A DNA stretch of 10,145 nucleotides from NCBI GenBank assembly GCA_946413885.1, contig CAMKMK010000075.1:1-10145 (forward strand). The letters run 5' to 3'. A program made the position numbers and the translations under genes. This DNA comes from an uncultured Prevotellaceae bacterium. GTDB taxonomy: Bacteria; Bacteroidota; Bacteroidia; Bacteroidales; Bacteroidaceae. This document shows, in pieces, positions 8,123-10,145 of the stretch. Below the pieces are notes generated by a model, which searched no databases, was not told the DNA's origin, and saw nothing but the letters and a program-made list of their open reading frames with translations. How positions within the stretch are numbered: the stretch's first letter is position 1; every line of letters starts with the position of its first letter.

Positions 8123-9070
8123 ATGCGTTACATTGAACTTGGTAAGACGGGAATGCGGATTTCCCATTTGAGTTTTGGTGCTTCGTCGCTGGGTAGCGTC
8201 TTTCGAGAGACAAAAGAAAAGGAAAGCATCGAGGCTGTTGAAGCGGCTATCGAGGGGGGTATCAACTTTATCGATGTGAGTCCATATTATGGTCACTACA
8301 AGGCCGAAACCGTACTGGGCAAAGCCCTCAGAATCATTCCAAGAAACATGTATTTCCTGAGTACAAAGGTCGGACGATATGGAAAGAATGGAGTGAATAC
8401 ATGGGACTATTCGGCTCGTCGCGTTACGGATAGTGTCTTTGAAAGTATGGAACGATTAGGTATTGACTATATTGACCTGATTAATGTACATGATATAGAA
8501 TTCCAAGCAGCCCTTCCTGGTGGACTGCAGAAAGTGGTCGACGAGACATTACCAGCTCTTGTTGAGTTGCGCGAGAAAGGCATCGTTGGTCATGTTGGCA
8601 TAACCGACTTGCAATTGGAAAACCTGAAATGGGTAGTGGAACATTGCGAGGAAGGGATAGTGGAGAGCATCCTTAACTTTTGTCACTATACACTCAATGA
8701 CGACGCATTGCTTGACTACCTGGATTTCTTCGAGCGACGAGGCATTGGGGTGATTAATGCTTCACCTTTGGCGATGGGACTCCTCAGCCAGCGAGGTGTA
8801 CCTGCATGGCATCCAGCTCCCAAACCATTGGTTGAGGCTTGTCAGCGAGCTGCTGAGCATTGTCGCCAGAAGAAATATCAGATAGAGAAACTTGCCGTGC
8901 AATTCAGCGTGAGCAACGAGCGTATTGTCTCTACCCTATTCTCCTCAGCCAATCCTGAGAATGTGCGTCACAACATTCAATGGGCTAACGATGAACCGGA
9001 TTGGGAACTGGTGCGTGAAGTGAAAGAAATCATTGGTAATCAACAACGTGTAACATGGGCAAACTCATAA
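8123..9070 (+). CDS. Aldo/keto reductase, L-fucose/L-galactose dehydrogenase type
   Basis: This cytoplasmic oxidoreductase of 315 residues, normal for the aldo/keto reductase fold, has no signal peptide. The catalytic tetrad is visible: D51 and Y56 in FIDVSPYYG, K82 in LSTKVGRYG and H123 in INVHD. The opening MRYIELGKTGMRISHLSFGA is typical of the family. The YYG..K.E..LGKAL stretch and the overall pattern resemble the L-galactose and L-fucose 1-dehydrogenase branch, which oxidises the sugar at C1 to a 1,5- or 1,4-lactone with NAD(P)+. It starts 9 bases after the GH29 stop and its last 16 bases overlap the lactonase-like gene, so hydrolysis, oxidation and lactone opening are probably made together. 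Specificity (L-fucose, L-galactose, L-rhamnose or another sugar) is inferred from context. Confidence 0.8.
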   Translation: MRYIELGKTGMRISHLSFGASSLGSVFRETKEKESIEAVEAAIEGGINFIDVSPYYGHYKAETVLGKALRIIPRNMYFLSTKVGRYGKNGVNTWDYSARRVTDSVFESMERLGIDYIDLINVHDIEFQAALPGGLQKVVDETLPALVELREKGIVGHVGITDLQLENLKWVVEHCEEGIVESILNFCHYTLNDDALLDYLDFFERRGIGVINASPLAMGLLSQRGVPAWHPAPKPLVEACQRAAEHCRQKKYQIEKLAVQFSVSNERIVSTLFSSANPENVRHNIQWANDEPDWELVREVKEIIGNQQRVTWANS

Positions 9071-9945
9071 TTGATGCTCATTCCCACCTATGGCTCAAAC
9101 AGGACACAGAGATTGACGGAAAGCGTATCCTGTCCCTAAAGAATGGGCGAAGTATCTTTTTTGATGAAGAGGTGCAGATGTTGCCTCCTTTTATGATCGA
9201 CGGAAGAAATACTGCAGAAATATTCCTCTCAAATATGGACTACGCCCAAGTGGCTGGTGCTGTAGTAGTGCAGGAACTGATAGATGGTTGCCAAAATGAC
9301 TATCTTGCCGATGTGCAGCGTCGCTACCCTGATCGTTTCTTCTGTATGGGTATGGCTTGGAACGAAGATGAGGCAAAAGCAGTTGGCAAGATGGGATTGA
9401 AGGGTATTGCTTTCCCAGGTCACCGCATGCAGCAACCGCTGACACAATTGATGTCTGTCTTCAAGTTGATGGAAAAACACGGTTTGGTGCTCTCTATGTG
9501 CTTGGGCGACAATGAGAAGCAGATAGGCGAAATGCGAGAAGTGATACAGGAATGTCCGCAGCTGCGCGTAGCAATAGGACATTTTGGCATGGTGACTACA
9601 CCTTCTTTCCGCAGTCAGGTATTGTTGGCTCGCGAGGGCAAGAATGTCATGATCGAGTCAGGAGGTATCACGTGGCTCTTCCATCACGAGTTTTATCCTT
9701 ATCCTTCCGCCATTCGTGCCATCAAAGAGGCTGCTGAATGGGTGGGAATGGAACGCTTGATGTGGGGAAGTGATTACCCACGTACCATCACGGCCATCAC
9801 GTATCGGATGTCTTACGATTTCGTGAGCAAAAGCAAGGAGTTGAGCGATGACGACAAGGCTCTTTTCTTAGGAGAGAATGCACGACTTTTTTACGGCTTC
9901 AAGGATTTACCTGATTTACCTTATATAAAAAACATGTCTGAATGA
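9055..9945 (+). CDS. Amidohydrolase-2 family protein, probable sugar lactonase (L-fuconolactonase-like)
   Basis: This 296-residue cytoplasmic protein belongs to the metal-dependent amidohydrolase-2 group. Metal-site motifs are D7, H9 and H11 in DAHSHLW near the start, H176 in IGHFG, and D240 in WGSDYPR near the end. Members of this group next to sugar dehydrogenases open L-fucono-, L-rhamnono- or similar lactones to the aldonic acid, and the position right after the dehydrogenase-like gene suggests that job. The ATG at 9055 lies inside the previous gene (16-base overlap) and is kept because the metal motif begins only six residues later. The stop overlaps the next start as ATGA. Another hydrolase or decarboxylase activity of the same fold cannot be excluded. 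Confidence 0.75.
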   Translation: MGKLIIDAHSHLWLKQDTEIDGKRILSLKNGRSIFFDEEVQMLPPFMIDGRNTAEIFLSNMDYAQVAGAVVVQELIDGCQNDYLADVQRRYPDRFFCMGMAWNEDEAKAVGKMGLKGIAFPGHRMQQPLTQLMSVFKLMEKHGLVLSMCLGDNEKQIGEMREVIQECPQLRVAIGHFGMVTTPSFRSQVLLAREGKNVMIESGGITWLFHHEFYPYPSAIRAIKEAAEWVGMERLMWGSDYPRTITAITYRMSYDFVSKSKELSDDDKALFLGENARLFYGFKDLPDLPYIKNMSE

Positions 9946-10145
9946 AAGCGATACAGATATCACATAATCAGCAATTGGATGTCATTGAGGTAGAGCGTCC
10001 TCTGGCACCTAGCAATAACGAGGTACTGCTCAAATTATGTTACGTAGGCTTTTGCGGCTCAGACCTTAACACGTTCCTGGGACGCAATCCGATGGCATTG
10101 AACCCTGTCATCCCAGGTCACGAGGTAGGTGCTGTCATCGAAGCT
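9942..10145 (+). CDS. Zinc-dependent alcohol/polyol dehydrogenase (MDR family), N-terminal part, 3' end cut
   Basis: The first 68 residues are present and the frame runs off the window. The start ATG overlaps the lactonase stop (ATGA, 9942-9945), so translation is probably coupled. VGFCGSDLNTFLG contains the catalytic zinc cysteine C38, and IPGHEVGAVIE has the H60-E61 pair; both are hallmarks of the GroES-like domain of sorbitol/threonine dehydrogenase-type enzymes. The structural-zinc cysteines and the NAD-binding domain would lie beyond the edge. In this operon it may oxidise or reduce a hydroxyl/keto group of a downstream intermediate of the same sugar, for example a deoxy-keto acid. The substrate cannot be told from this fragment. 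Confidence 0.85.
   Translation, partial: MKAIQISHNQQLDVIEVERPLAPSNNEVLLKLCYVGFCGSDLNTFLGRNPMALNPVIPGHEVGAVIEA

Noticed and set aside
1..10145. tRNA, rRNA, riboswitch, CRISPR array, insertion sequence or phage gene
   Set aside because: No tandem spaced repeats, transposase-like proteins, terminal inverted repeats or recognisable RNA folds were seen. Coding genes occupy nearly all of the window and the longest gap is 248 bp.

Overview
The window looks like a carbohydrate-use locus of a Bacteroidota bacterium, most likely Bacteroidales and possibly Prevotellaceae. Three things point there: promoter-like boxes matching the Bacteroidota -7 consensus TAnnTTTG without obvious Shine-Dalgarno sites, a type IX secretion (T9SS) style C-terminal tail on the largest enzyme, and a dense set of secreted plant-glycan hydrolases. 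Genus assignment is inference.

Layout. Positions 1-315 (+) hold the 3' end of an unrelated gene whose product is built of a 37-residue beta-type repeat. It converges on a leftward pair: a very large GH78-type alpha-L-rhamnosidase (384-4520, -) and, upstream of it, a GH51-type alpha-L-arabinofuranosidase (4769-6319, -). A 177-bp divergent region (6320-6496) with a promoter-like box on each strand separates these from a rightward operon. That operon encodes a GH29-type alpha-L-fucosidase (6497-8113), an aldo/keto reductase of the L-fucose/L-galactose dehydrogenase type (8123-9070), an amidohydrolase of the sugar-lactonase type (9055-9945), and the start of a zinc-dependent alcohol dehydrogenase cut by the window edge (9942-10145). 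The last three genes overlap or nearly touch.

How the genes may work together. The GH78, GH51 and GH29 enzymes would strip rhamnose, arabinofuranose and fucose (or a fucose-like sugar such as L-galactose) from a branched plant glycan. A pectic polymer (rhamnogalacturonan) or an arabinogalactan is plausible. The sugar freed by GH29 would be oxidised to a lactone by the reductase and opened to an aldonic acid by the lactonase. This is a non-phosphorylating route, unlike the isomerase/kinase/aldolase (FucI/FucK/FucA) route usual in gut Bacteroides. Dehydratase, aldolase, transporter (including SusC/SusD) and regulator genes are not seen here and would lie outside the window. No RNA genes, insertion sequences, CRISPR arrays or phage genes were seen.
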